A stretch of 64,000 bases of DNA. Origin: Dromiciops gliroides (taxonomy: Eukaryota > Chordata > Mammalia > Microbiotheria > Microbiotheriidae). Position numbers and translations under genes: made by a program. The stretch spans positions 496,324,716 to 496,388,715 of the forward strand of contig NC_057864.1 in the NCBI RefSeq assembly GCF_019393635.1. Reading direction: 5' to 3'. Positions within the stretch are counted from its first letter, which is position 1; every line of letters begins with the position of its first letter. Shown piece by piece: positions 55,337-64,000 of the stretch. A model generated the notes under the pieces. The model was not told the DNA's origin. It did not search any database and saw only the letters and a program-made list of their open reading frames with translations.

Positions 55337-55485
55337 GGGGCAGCTAAGTGGCGCAGTGGATAAAGCACCAGCCCCGGATTCAGGAGTACCTGAGTTCAAA
55401 TCTGGCCTCAGACACTTGATACTTATTTACTTGTGTGACCCTGGGCAAGTCACTTAAACCCCATTGCTCTGCAAAAAAGAAAAAA
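55337..55485 (+). repeat. Short marsupial SINE
   Basis: Complete copy between perfect 15-bp duplications GGGAAGAAAAGAGCA (55,322-55,336 and 55,486-55,500). Confidence 0.96.
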
Positions 55486-55810
55486 GGGAAGAAAAGAGCA
55501 AAATCTATTTATAGTCTGAATCAAAACTCTGGTTTCCATGACAGAAGACATGGAAAAGTGCAAAATGAGCTTGAACTCCTGAAAAGTCTGTAATCAGATG
55601 ATCAGCGAAAACATTACAAGGAAGTATTGGTGAGAAAATGCCACAGCACAGCTTGGAAGGAGAAGCGTCACAGTAAAAACTGGGAGATGGGTAAAGCATT
55701 TGCAGGTGGCTTCTGTCCCTCCACAACAAGGCTTCTAGAAGCCTCAGAGTAGAAGGAGCTGTCAGAATGGGAGCCTCTTTTACTCTGCTCCCCAGAGTCC
55801 TCCCCACCTC

Positions 55811-56035
55811 AGGTGCCGTAAGCCTCACTAGCTGCTCCACAGCCCCTCTGCTGTGTCCATTCTTGCTGCCGCTCAGCCTGCCCTGTAGTGACCAGCTGCC
55901 AGGCAGTCTGTGGAGCCGGCAGGTGCTCCCCCTCCTGCTGTGTGCCCAGGCCCTGCCAGTACACCTGGTGGCAGGCTGGACCCTGCAGCCCCTGCAGCTG
56001 CATCCTGTATGGCAGCAAGCCTGAGCTAGGCAAAG
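55811..56035 (+). pseudogene. Inverted KRTAP12-like pseudogene
   Basis: On the plus strand, opposite to all six intact genes, this segment aligns with KRTAP12-like coding sequence in order: the region of the start codon (ATG replaced by AGG at about 55,811), AGCTGCTCCAC, GCTGTGTCC, then the long match TGACCAGCTGCCAGGCAGTC to CCCTGCCAGTACACCTGGTG, then GGCAGGCTGGACCCTGCAGC. Two stretches of roughly 45 and 36 bp present in the intact genes are missing, an early TAG is present, and the sequence ends after about 225 bp. The last part matches the CCQASPCSL unit found only in KRTAP12-like gene 2. The surviving frame reads CQAVCGAGRCSPSCCVPRPC. No promoter is evident. Confidence 0.82.
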
Positions 56036-56389
56036 GGAATGAATCCTGCCAGGGGCATGATCGCCCTCCTCTGAGCAAGTGGAGGTCGCTCCTGGGTGGG
56101 AGCTGGCCTCATGGCCAGTGCAGGGAAGACTTTGAAGGTTAGAGGCTAGTAGCCTGGTGGGCGGCTGGATGGGAGTGAATGTGGCACAGCGTGAGTTGGG
56201 GAGGGATTGCCAGGGCTTGGGTCAGCATGACCAGCATGTGCGAGCTGTGGTGCTCACTTCCTGCACTGTCTGCTGTGGCCTCCTGGGCTTGGCAGGCTGT
56301 CCTGTGCAGGCTTTGTGCTCCCCCTCCCTCCACAGGCCCAGGATGAGGAAAAAGGGCAAGTGAGAGGCCAGGATGGTGAGTTGATGCAG

Positions 56390-56395
56390 TTTATT
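56390..56395 (-). other. Polyadenylation signal of KRTAP10-like gene 3
   Basis: AATAAA on the minus strand, 313 bp past the stop, as in gene 1. Confidence 0.75.
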
Positions 56396-56707
56396 GGCAG
56401 ATGGGCCCATGGACAGGGCCATCCCCGCACACTCTGAGCCTAGGGAGAGCCTGAGAGCCGCAGGTGGTGCTGGAACAATACACCCTGAGCCAGGTGTGTG
56501 TGGGAGTAGGAGGCAGGTCTGGGGTCATGGAGGAGGCCCGGTGTGGGCCTGGGGTGTTCTGAGCAGCCTGTTGTCTCTGGCCTGGTGGGCTCAAAGCCTT
56601 TCAGGGGCATGCTGGCCGTTGTTCCTGCTGATGTTTGGGGATGGGTCCCAGAGGCCCCTGAAGTCGGGAAGGGGTGGGGGGAGAGAGGGAGAGAGACCAC
56701 TCTGTGT

Positions 56708-57505
56708 TCAGCAGCAGGATTTTTGGCCAGAGGTGGCAGTGCAGCAGGCAGGCTTGCAGCAGGTGGGCTGGCAGAGGAGGGACACACAAGAGGAAGGGCG
56801 GCAGCAGCTGGTGGCTGGACAGCAGGAGGGTGCACAGCAGCAGGAGGAGGAGGAGGTGGTGGTGCAGCAGGAGGGTTTGCAGGAGAGAGGCACACAGCAG
56901 GTGGCTGGTCTGCACACTGGCCTGCAGAGGAGGGACACACAGGAGGCAGGGCGGCAGCAGCTGGGCTGGCAGCAGGTGGAGGTTGGAGCACAGGCTGTGG
57001 TCACACAGCAGCTGGGCTTGCAGCACACAGGGAGGGCAATGCAGCAGCTGGGCTGGCAGCAGAGGGGTAGGCAGCAGTAGGACTGCACTGCACAAGGAGA
57101 GGCAGCACAACTAGGGGCTGGGCAGCAGGACTGCTGGTAGGAGGAAGACTCACAGGCAGTGGGCTGGCAGCAAGACTGCTGGCAGCAGTCTGCGGAGCAG
57201 GAGGAGGTGCACACAGACTGGCAGGGGCTGGGTGCACACACTGGCTGGCAGGTAGCGGGCACACAGCACACTGGGCGGCACACCAGGGTCAGGCAGGAGG
57301 CTGGTGTGCAGCATGGGGCAGGGCAGCAGGAGGGCCCACAGCAGCCAGGTTCACAACAGCTCTCTGGGCAGTCGTCCAGCTGCCAGGAAGAGCCCATGCC
57401 AGAACTGGGCAGGCAGACATTGCTGCCACAGCTCACATCACTGGAGCAGACTGAGGCGGCTGAGGCTGTGGGAACACAGGGCCCAGAAAAACAGGAGTCT
57501 GCCAT
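56708..57505 (-). CDS. KRTAP10-like: KRTAP10-like high-sulfur keratin-associated protein 3 (265 aa)
   Basis: Longest of the three KRTAP10-like genes. It has the MADSCFSGPC start and SWQLDDCPESCCEPGCC as in the others, the SADCCQQSCCQP segment shared with copy 2, and a private 16-residue block around CCPAPSCAASPCAVQ. The C-terminal part matches copies 1 and 2. Two Cys positions have changed (SSYQQ; SNLHL-coding region gives PTSTCC instead of PASSCC). The start at 57,505 is the first ATG after the TATA box; the open frame beyond it begins with GTG at 57,604. The product is predicted to be a matrix crosslinker of hair keratin. Differences among the copies lie almost only in the number of middle repeat blocks, as is usual for KRTAP families. 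Confidence 0.92.
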   Translation of the reverse strand: MADSCFSGPCVPTASAASVCSSDVSCGSNVCLPSSGMGSSWQLDDCPESCCEPGCCGPSCCPAPCCTPASCLTLVCRPVCCVPATCQPVCAPSPCQSVCTSSCSADCCQQSCCQPTACESSSYQQSCCPAPSCAASPCAVQSYCCLPLCCQPSCCIALPVCCKPSCCVTTACAPTSTCCQPSCCRPASCVSLLCRPVCRPATCCVPLSCKPSCCTTTSSSSCCCAPSCCPATSCCRPSSCVSLLCQPTCCKPACCTATSGQKSCC

Positions 57506-57626
57506 GATGGGAGAAGCTGTGCTGGTGCCTTGGGCAGCAAAGAGTGGCAGAGGGGCGTCAGGGAGGGGCTGGGTGCCTGATGCAGGGAGGGGCTTGAGCC
57601 TCACTGGGATTGAGCTGCTGGCTATG

Positions 57627-57670
57627 GGTGTGTGTGTGTATGTGTGTGTGTGTGTATGTGTGTGTGTGTG
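57627..57670. repeat. Interrupted (GT)n in the 5' UTR of KRTAP10-like gene 3
   Basis: GT array of about 44 bp interrupted twice by AT. It lies in the transcribed leader between TATA box and ATG. Confidence 0.93.
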
Positions 57671-57722
57671 AAGGAGAGGGAAGCTGTGGGGCTGTGTGAG
57701 AAGGTGCCCTAGCCTGGTGGGC

Positions 57723-57729
57723 TTTTATA
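57723..57729 (-). promoter_or_regulatory. TATA box of KRTAP10-like gene 3
   Basis: TATAAAA on the minus strand in the same context as genes 1 and 2. The distance to the ATG is longer (218 bp) because of the GT array and neighbouring insertion. Confidence 0.85.
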
Positions 57730-57769
57730 TCCCTCCTGTCAGGGGGATGTGCCAGGGGCAGAGCAAACC

Positions 57770-60640
57770 CTCTTCCCTGTTGTTGTTTATGGTGGCTTCC
57801 CACAGAACCCATCATTAGGGCATGGTGACCTTGTCCAGGTGATGGATATTGGCTCATAAACATCTTCACTTTGGTTTCCATTTCCAGCCTTTAGTAACTA
57901 GCCATGAACCTCCTGGCCTGAGACCAGGCTAAGTCCTGAGCATTCAGTGAGAAAAGGGAGAGCTGGTGGGCTGAGGGACCCCTGAGCAGGGACCAGCTTC
58001 CTCAGGGACATTTCTGGAGGGGAGAGCACTGACCAGGGTGATCCCAAAGGTTTCCTGTACAAGGTCTGAGCTCTGGATCACTGGAGCTGGGAGGGAAGAT
58101 GGGGGAGGGGCATTCTGAGCCTTCCCAGCAGCTTGGGGAGACTGGGAGCATTGTGTTGGGAGACCAGTAGGCCCCACTGGCCAAAGGTGCCTAGAGGAGT
58201 CTTGAGCAAGAGCTCTGGAGAGCAAGGGGAGAGATTGGGTAGGTTGTGAATGGCCAACGTAGGTTATATTCTGTTTGACAGCACATATTGGGTCATCCAG
58301 GGAGGTGATCAGATCTGTGCTTTCAGAGCAGTCCAGGGCAGCTTCCAGAGTGGAGCTACCCACAATGTGGTTCCCAATGGCACCTGGTCCCCAAACCAGC
58401 CTGAAACATATTGGAAGAATAAGTAACAGAAGGAATAAAAATGCAGCCAAACATTGACAAAGTTCCATTTTAAACTTACTTAATTTTCAATCCTCCAGGA
58501 TCCACATGTTTGGGTTAGGGGCCCCTATTTCTTCTTGGGTTTGAAATCCCATGTGTAGAGGATGGATTGGGAAAAAGACAGCCTGGTAACCACTTAGTGG
58601 GCATATGTCACTATTCTAGGTGATTGTGATGAAGATCTTGTCTGGACTAGTGGAATTATGGGTGTAGAGATGGAAATTGGGAAGACAGAGAAATACACCC
58701 ACACACACCGAGACAGAGAGAGAGATACAGAGACAGAGACAGAGAGACAGAGAGAGACAGACACAGAGAGACAGAGAGATACACAGAGAGACACAGAGAA
58801 ACAGAGACATATAGAGGGAAGAGGAGAGAAGAGGAGAGGAGACAGAACAACAGTGAGACAGAGATGTAGATTAACAGAGTCTGACAGAGGTTGAGACAAA
58901 GACAGCAAGAGATTGACACAGGGAGAAACAGGAAGAGAGACAGAGACAATGACAGAAAGACATACAGAGAGACAGAGACAGAGACAGAGACAGACAGAGA
59001 CAATGACAGAAAGACATACAGAGACACAGAGACAGAGACAAAGACAGACTGTCAGAGTTGCTGGCATAGCTGACCCTCCTAGAAGAGGGAGGATATGATG
59101 GCATCCCAGCCACACCTAGAACAGTAACCCCTGGCCAGGAGAGCCTCCAATTCTTGCTCTCCTCAGCCCAGGGGAGGAGAGAGTTGATGGTGTAGAGGGT
59201 ATCTGGGGGTCAGCACAGGAGGCAAAGAGGGAGCCCCAAGGCACAGCCTCTTTTCTCTGTCCAAGAGGAGACAGGGTTGTCTCCCATAGGGCAGAGCTGG
59301 GCTGCTGTAGGATGCTCCAAGACAGAAGGCTGAGAGCAGCCCTAGGAAGGACACAGGCAGTGAGCAGAGACCAGTCTGGCTCTGGGTCCCATCAGGGAGC
59401 TCCCAGCAGAGGTCAGAGAAGAGGATTTGTCTCCAGGGTCACTCAGAAGCCCAGGATGGGCTGAAGGTTTGGGATCTGCTGGTTGGTCTGTTTACTTCAG
59501 GCCCTGAAGCCTCAGTGGATTCTGAAGGGGGTGGTCGGGGCTTTGCTTGCAGGGCTGTGGGGGCATTTGGGATGGTGGGCAGGGGGGGTGGGGAGGCTGC
59601 CTGCAAGGGCCAGGGTTCCTGGTCCATCCAGCAGGTGCTCATCAGTGGTGTGTGGGAATCCCTTGCCACCTGGTGCCTACAGGCCCAACACCCAGAGAGA
59701 CAAAGACACAGCCAGACACAGACACACATACCCTGGTACACACAGGGACACAGACACATGTACACACTCAGATATGAACATGCACAGACACACACACACA
59801 AACATGCACATGTACAGACAGGCAAACAAGGACACAAGTACAGACACATGCAGACAACCACCTGGACACAGGCCCCCAGCTGCCAGGGCTTCCCTGTGCT
59901 TTCATGCCCATGGTCTACAGGACCCTGTTATGTTCTCTTGTCTCTGGGTCTAACTGCACCAACGTGTTCTTCCAGGAGGCTACATGAGAAAGGGCCTGGA
60001 TTCTCCCACAGACCCAGAGGAGGCCTGGAAACTTGCCCTCCTGAAAACCTGTTTGCCTTTTCTGAGTAGCCAGGGCACCACAAGGCTGTGTCCCCTGGGG
60101 GGCACTGCCTGCCAGTCCAATCCAATCCACCTTCTGAAGCACCCACTGCCTGCCTGCCAGTGTACTAAGCACTGGGGATATACCTGATGAAAAAAGACAA
60201 ACAGTCCCTGCCCCCAAGGGGCTTACATTCTAATGGGAGGAGACAATGAGCCAAAGGAGGCAGGAAAGTAGGCAGGGAGAACAGGGGTACTTGGCAGTGT
60301 GGCATCTTATTCTGTGCAGGGGAAAGCAGGCAGAGCAGCACATCAAGGCAGGCTCAGCTGAGAGTCCAGCCTCTGCCCTCTCCAAAGGAAGGCCTTGGGA
60401 GGAGTCTGACTCTCTGCCCTCCTGCCCTCCAATCTGGGGTCCCAAAGCTGAAGAAACCCATAGGAGCCCAGGAGCCAAATCCCTTCCAGGTGTCCCTGGG
60501 TGTGTCTCAAGCCTCTTGGACCATGCTCTCTCCCCCAGAAGAAAAGAGGAAACTCCTTCCTTCCCTCTACCCCCCACCCCCACCCTGGACCATCAGGCTT
60601 CAGAGAACAGAGGCACCGAGAACTTATTTGCAGTGTTTCC
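57770..60640. other. Intergenic region between KRTAP10-like 3 and KRTAP12-like 3
   Basis: Homologous to 33,700-36,500. It contains CA-rich low complexity at 59,690-59,860 and an L2-like piece near 60,200-60,240. No gene recognised. Confidence 0.6.
58680..59050. repeat. GACAGA-rich simple repeat region
   Basis: Counterpart of 34,440-34,975. An internal segment of about 60 bp (from GAGACAATGACAGAAAGACA) occurs twice. Confidence 0.95.
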
Positions 60641-60647
60641 TCTTGAA

Positions 60648-60653
60648 TTTATT
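60648..60653 (-). other. Polyadenylation signal of KRTAP12-like gene 3
   Basis: AATAAA on the minus strand, 284 bp past the stop, the same distance as in gene 1. Confidence 0.75.
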
Positions 60654-60936
60654 GAAGTTACAAGAGTGTTCCGGGGGTGGGGGAAACTGCAGTGACCCCA
60701 AGACAGGGAGGGACATTGTGGAAAGTAGGACCCTGGTGTCCCAGCATCTCCCCCTGAGGGAGGTCTGGAAGGGTCCCTGTGGCAATGGGGGCTTCTATGT
60801 CATAGTGAAGTCCATGGGTTCTGATGCTGCCCTGCTGGGTTCTGACAACAGTGACCTAGCCTGGGTCTCCTGGGTGGTGAGTCACACCAGAACCATAGCT
60901 TGGCTCCAATTTGTGGGATATGAGGGAGGGAACTGC

Positions 60937-61638
60937 TCAGCAGCAGGAGGGGTCACAGGAAGGTGCACAGAGCAGGGAGGTGCAGGAGGCTGGCTGGCAG
61001 CAGGAGGCCTGGCAGGACGGGATTCCACAGGCCACAGGCTTGCAGCACACAGGGACATATACAGTGGGTTTGCAGCAGACAGGCACACAGCAGGCAGACT
61101 GGCAGGGGCTAGACCCACAGCAGGTGGACTGGCAGGGGCTGGACACACAGCAGGCAGACTGGCAGGGGTTGGGCACACAGCAGGTGGACTGGCAGGGGCT
61201 GGACACACAGCAGGCAGACTGGCAGGGGCTAGACCCACAGCAGGTGGACTGGCAGGGGCTGGACACACAGCAGGCAGACTGGCAGGGGTTGGGCACACAG
61301 CAGGTGGACTGGCAGGGGCTGGACACACAGCAGGCAGACTGGCAGGGGCTAGACCCACAGCAGGTGGACTGGCAGGGGCTGGACACACAGCAGGCAGATT
61401 GGCAGGGGTTGGGCACACAGCAGGTGGACTGGCAGGGGATGGACACACAGCAGGAGGGGGAGCAGCTGCCAGCTCCACAGACTGCCTGGCAGCTGGTCAC
61501 CACAGGGCACGCTGGGCGGCACAGCAGGGTCACACAGGAGGCCGGGCGGCAGCAAGGACGGACACAGCAGACTGGCTTGCAGCACAGGGGCACGGAGCAG
61601 CTTGGCTGGCAGCCAGTAGAGCAGCTTGTGTGGCACAT
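60937..61638 (-). CDS. KRTAP12-like: KRTAP12-like keratin-associated protein 3, expanded (233 aa)
   Basis: Intact single-exon gene with the KRTAP12 start MCHTSCSTGCQPSC. The flanking segments match gene 1, but the central 40-residue block is present three times in tandem. Each block is four decapeptides: CCVSSPCQST, CCVPNPCQSA, CCVSSPCQST, CCGSSPCQSA (the first begins CCVSIPCQST). The tail carries an extra CDPS before the final CC. The ATG at 61,638 is 80 bp from a TATA box. Length is 233 aa against 149 and 153 in the sister genes; the difference from gene 1 is two 40-residue blocks plus the four-residue tail insert. The added cysteines should give more crosslinking sites per molecule, but the effect on hair is inference. 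All three frames of the opposite strand stay largely open because the unit length is a multiple of three and lacks stops. Confidence 0.93.
   Translation of the reverse strand: MCHTSCSTGCQPSCSVPLCCKPVCCVRPCCRPASCVTLLCRPACPVVTSCQAVCGAGSCSPSCCVSIPCQSTCCVPNPCQSACCVSSPCQSTCCGSSPCQSACCVSSPCQSTCCVPNPCQSACCVSSPCQSTCCGSSPCQSACCVSSPCQSTCCVPNPCQSACCVSSPCQSTCCGSSPCQSACCVPVCCKPTVYVPVCCKPVACGIPSCQASCCQPASCTSLLCAPSCDPSCC
61091..61450. repeat. 120-bp higher-order tandem repeat, 3 copies, in coding sequence
   Basis: Exact 120-bp period over 360 bp, each unit made of four related 30-bp subunits (CAGCAGGCAGACTGGCAGGG type). Units differ by only a few substitutions, e.g. GGCAGATTGG at 61,394-61,403 in the last unit where the others have GGCAGACTGG. 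Such near-identity indicates very recent expansion. Confidence 0.97.
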
Positions 61639-61717
61639 GGTGTGGGGGGGAGGGCCTTTGGAGAGGAGCTGAGGAGGAGGGATGGGTTTGGACAGCTCTT
61701 TCCCTCCTGTAGAAGCC

Positions 61718-61724
61718 TTTTATA
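61718..61724 (-). promoter_or_regulatory. TATA box of KRTAP12-like gene 3
   Basis: TATAAAA in GGGGTATAAAAGGC on the minus strand. The sequence between TATA and ATG has more changes than in genes 1 and 2. Confidence 0.86.
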
Positions 61725-61730
61725 CCCCTC

Positions 61731-61734
<4 letters not shown>

Positions 61735-61781
<47 letters not shown>
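61735..61781. repeat. (GT)23 next to the KRTAP12-like 3 TATA box
   Basis: Pure array of about 23 units roughly 11 bp upstream of the TATA box in gene orientation. It is the longest of the three alleles of this site across the paralogues. Confidence 0.96.
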
Positions 61782-61782
<1 letters not shown>

Positions 61783-62554
61783 CACACCAACAAACATTGG
61801 CTGTTTTGTCTCTCTTCTTCCTCTTCCTCCTCCCAAACAATGTATGAAGGCTCTGTCTAGATCCTTGTCTGGTGTTTCTTAGACTCTCAGAATTGTCACA
61901 TAAGGCGATGAGAATCTTTGGGTCTTCCTAGAGGCCACTGTCCCCCTTGTTTAATTATATCTACATGTTGATTCCTTGTTCTTCCTTCAAAGTCAAACCT
62001 AAGACTTCTGGGAGAGTCCTCAAAGCAGGAAGCCCTCATATTCCTGGTCTCATGGGGCATTCTGGGTCTCCCAAAGACCATTCAGACCCAAACACTCATG
62101 GAACACTTAATCATTAAGAAGGCAAATGGAGTTTGACCTTCCAGGCAAAGGGGTTTGGACTTTATCCTCCTAAGTTACAAGGAGGTTTCAGGACTGCTGA
62201 GGGAGTGGGAGGACCAATGTTGTCCTGGACATGCAGGCTGCTCTGGACCGAGAATATAATTGTCCATTATTTGCTCCTGGTACAGAAATACCAGTGCTTT
62301 GGGAAGGAGACCTGGCACTAGGGGCAACTTGTCTCCTCTTCTTGTCCTTCAGTACAAAAGGACCATTTCTAAGTTTGGTGAACCCCAAAGGAACAGAATC
62401 CAGGACCCAAGAAAGAGCATTTTTAAATGTTCATGGGGTGACACCTTCCTATTTTTCCAGTCTCTCTTTATTGCTTCCTTAATCACATTCTGTTTCAGCC
62501 CTACTGCCCTCCTTCCTCTGCCTTATTGGTTGGTTGTGTTCCTTCACCTTAAAA

Positions 62555-62985
62555 AATAAACATTCTCATTTTTATTCCTCAGTTCCAAATTTTATCCCTT
62601 TTTCTCTCCCTCCCTAGAAGCCTTCCTGAGGAGGAAAGCATTCAGATATAGTCTATAAATGTGAAATTATCTGAAACATTACCATATTTGATATTTTGTA
62701 TAAAAAACCTGAAGCAAAGCAAAAGAAAGTGAACACAGCTTGCTTCAGTCTGTGTTTCATCAATAGCAGTTCTTCCTTTGGAGGTGGATACTATGTATCA
62801 TCATTAGTCCTTTCATTTTCCCTTGGATCATTGTTTTGCTGAGAATAGTTCGGTCATTCACAGTTCTTTACCAAACAATGTTGTCTTTTTTCAGCATTCT
62901 CTTTGTTCTGCTCACTGCACCATATGTCAGCTTGTATAAGTCTTCCCAGGCCTTTCTTAAATCATCCTGCTTATCATTTCTTTTT
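62555..62985 (-). mobile_element. Old L1 3' end fragment
   Basis: AAAAATAAACATTCTCATTT, 'ccctttttctctccctccctagaagcc' and 'ttgttttgctgagaatagttcggtcattcac' are L1 3' UTR parts. A younger L1 is inserted at about 62,985. Confidence 0.65.
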
Positions 62986-64000
62986 TAAAGTATTTTTTTA
63001 TTTTCCAGTTATATATAAGGATAGTTATCAACATTTGTTTTCACAGAATTTTTTGTTCCAAATTTTTCTCCCACCCTTCCTTCCCTCCCTCCTCCCCAAG
63101 ATGGAAAGCAGTCTGAAATTGGTTGTATATGTACAATCACATTACACATATTTCTACATTATTCATCTTGTGAATCAAGAATCAGAGCACAAGCGAAAAA
63201 CTTCAAAAAAAAAAAAAGAAGGAAAAAACAGTCCAAAAGTAGAAACAGCATGGTTGAATCTGCATTCATAATTCACAGTTTTTTTTTCTGGATGTTGAGA
63301 ACATTTTCTATCATGAGTTCTTGGAAATTGTTTTGGATCATCACACTGCTAAGAAGAGCAAAGTCTATCACCATTGTTCATCATACAATGTTGCTGTTAC
63401 TGTGTACAATGTTCTCCTGGTTCTGCTCCTTTCAATCAGCATCAGTTCATGTAAGTCCTTCCAGGTTTCTCAGAATTCCTCCTCATCATTTCTTACAGCA
63501 CAATAGTATTCCATTACATTCATATACCACAACTTGTTTAACCATTCCTCTACTGATGGGCATTCCCTCGATTTCCAGTTCTTTGCCACCTGCTTGTCAT
63601 TTCTTATAGCAGAATATTCCATCACCATCATATACCACAGCTTGTTTAACCATTTCCCAATTGATGGGCATTCCTTTGATTTCCAATTCTTAGCCACTAG
63701 AAAAAGAGCTGCTATAAATATTGTTCTACAAATAGGTCTTTTTCTCTTTTTGTGGATGTCTTTTGGATATAACCTAACAGTGGTATTGCTCGATGAAAGG
63801 GTACACTCAGTTCTATAGCCCTTTGCATGTAGTTGCAAATTACTCTCCAGAATGGTTGGATCTTTTCACAACTCCACCAGTAGTGGATTGGAACCCAGAT
63901 TTCCCACATCCCTTCCAACATTCATATTTCTCTTTTTTGTAATATTTTCCAATTCTGTCAGGAGTGGGGTGATACCCATAGTTGTTTTAATTTTCATTTC
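62986..64000 (-). mobile_element. L1 3' end, running off the window
   Basis: From the tail (reverse of CTGGAAAATAAAAAAATA) through the 3' UTR into ORF2. The minus-strand frame 63,470-63,838 has VAKNWKSKECPSIGKWLNKL, typical of the L1 ORF2 C-terminus, present twice because of a local duplication. The upstream part is 'RTIFIAALFLVAKNWKS' and, further up, the 'PIHYWWSCEKIQPFW' block. The element continues beyond 64,000. Confidence 0.85.

Larger units (their letters stand above)
56080..62550. repeat. Segmental duplication, copy 2 (KRTAP unit 3)
   Basis: Same orientation and gene order as 32,140-38,160. It is longer, mainly because of an extra roughly 140 bp near 58,110-58,250, longer (GT)n arrays, a longer KRTAP10-like gene and 240 bp of added repeats in the KRTAP12-like gene. 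The left edge falls about 45 bp after the inverted pseudogene. Confidence 0.9.

Noticed and set aside
61091..61450. CRISPR-like regular array
   Set aside because: The 30-bp periodicity is continuous, without unique spacers, and encodes decapeptides of a KRTAP protein in a mammalian genome.
60490..61860. 456-codon plus-strand open frame opposite KRTAP12-like gene 3
   Set aside because: It follows directly from stop-free 30-bp repeats and the Cys-rich gene on the other strand. The frame runs without change into the (GT)n promoter microsatellite.

Overview
This window is mammalian nuclear DNA, almost certainly from a marsupial. The main reason is the dense carpet of one tRNA-headed SINE of about 145 bp. 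Further copies carry the longer MAR1-type tail, and there are L1 and HAL1-like elements of the kind familiar from opossum. No species can be named from the sequence alone. Single-copy coding content is very low, and almost all of it lies in one specialised gene cluster.

Layout. Bases 1-15,900 are repeat-rich intergenic DNA: a CR1/L3 fragment, L1 3' ends, SINEs, two well-preserved solo LTRs and several long microsatellites. At about 15.95-17.54 kb there is a CpG-rich island. Inside it, on the + strand, is a short first coding exon: a leucine-rich signal peptide followed by a clean splice donor. I read this as exon 1 of TSPEAR. From about 17 kb to the end, the window would then be the first intron of that gene. 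It first runs through repeat-rich DNA (17.5-32 kb) and then holds a keratin-associated protein (KRTAP) cluster (32.1-62.5 kb). This matches the known human arrangement, where the KRTAP10/KRTAP12 genes lie inside TSPEAR.

The cluster has six intact, single-exon, cysteine-rich genes, all on the minus strand and so antisense to TSPEAR. They form three repeats of one two-gene unit: a KRTAP10-like gene (234, 249 and 265 aa) followed at higher coordinates by a KRTAP12-like gene (149, 153 and 233 aa). Each has a TATA box, a start codon that can be checked, and an AATAAA signal 280-340 bp past the stop. Units 1 and 3 are a roughly 6-kb segmental duplication. Unit 2 is older in its flanks but nearly identical in its KRTAP10-like coding region, which points to gene conversion. 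The third KRTAP12-like gene has grown by a 120-bp higher-order repeat present three times. A broken KRTAP12-like pseudogene sits in opposite orientation at the edge of the third unit.

The products would be structural hair proteins: disulfide-crosslinked matrix around keratin intermediate filaments in the hair shaft or cuticle. TSPEAR is itself linked to hair follicle and tooth development, so host gene and guests share a tissue. The remaining sequence is mostly retrotransposon debris, including three nested insertions whose order and target-site duplications can be read directly.
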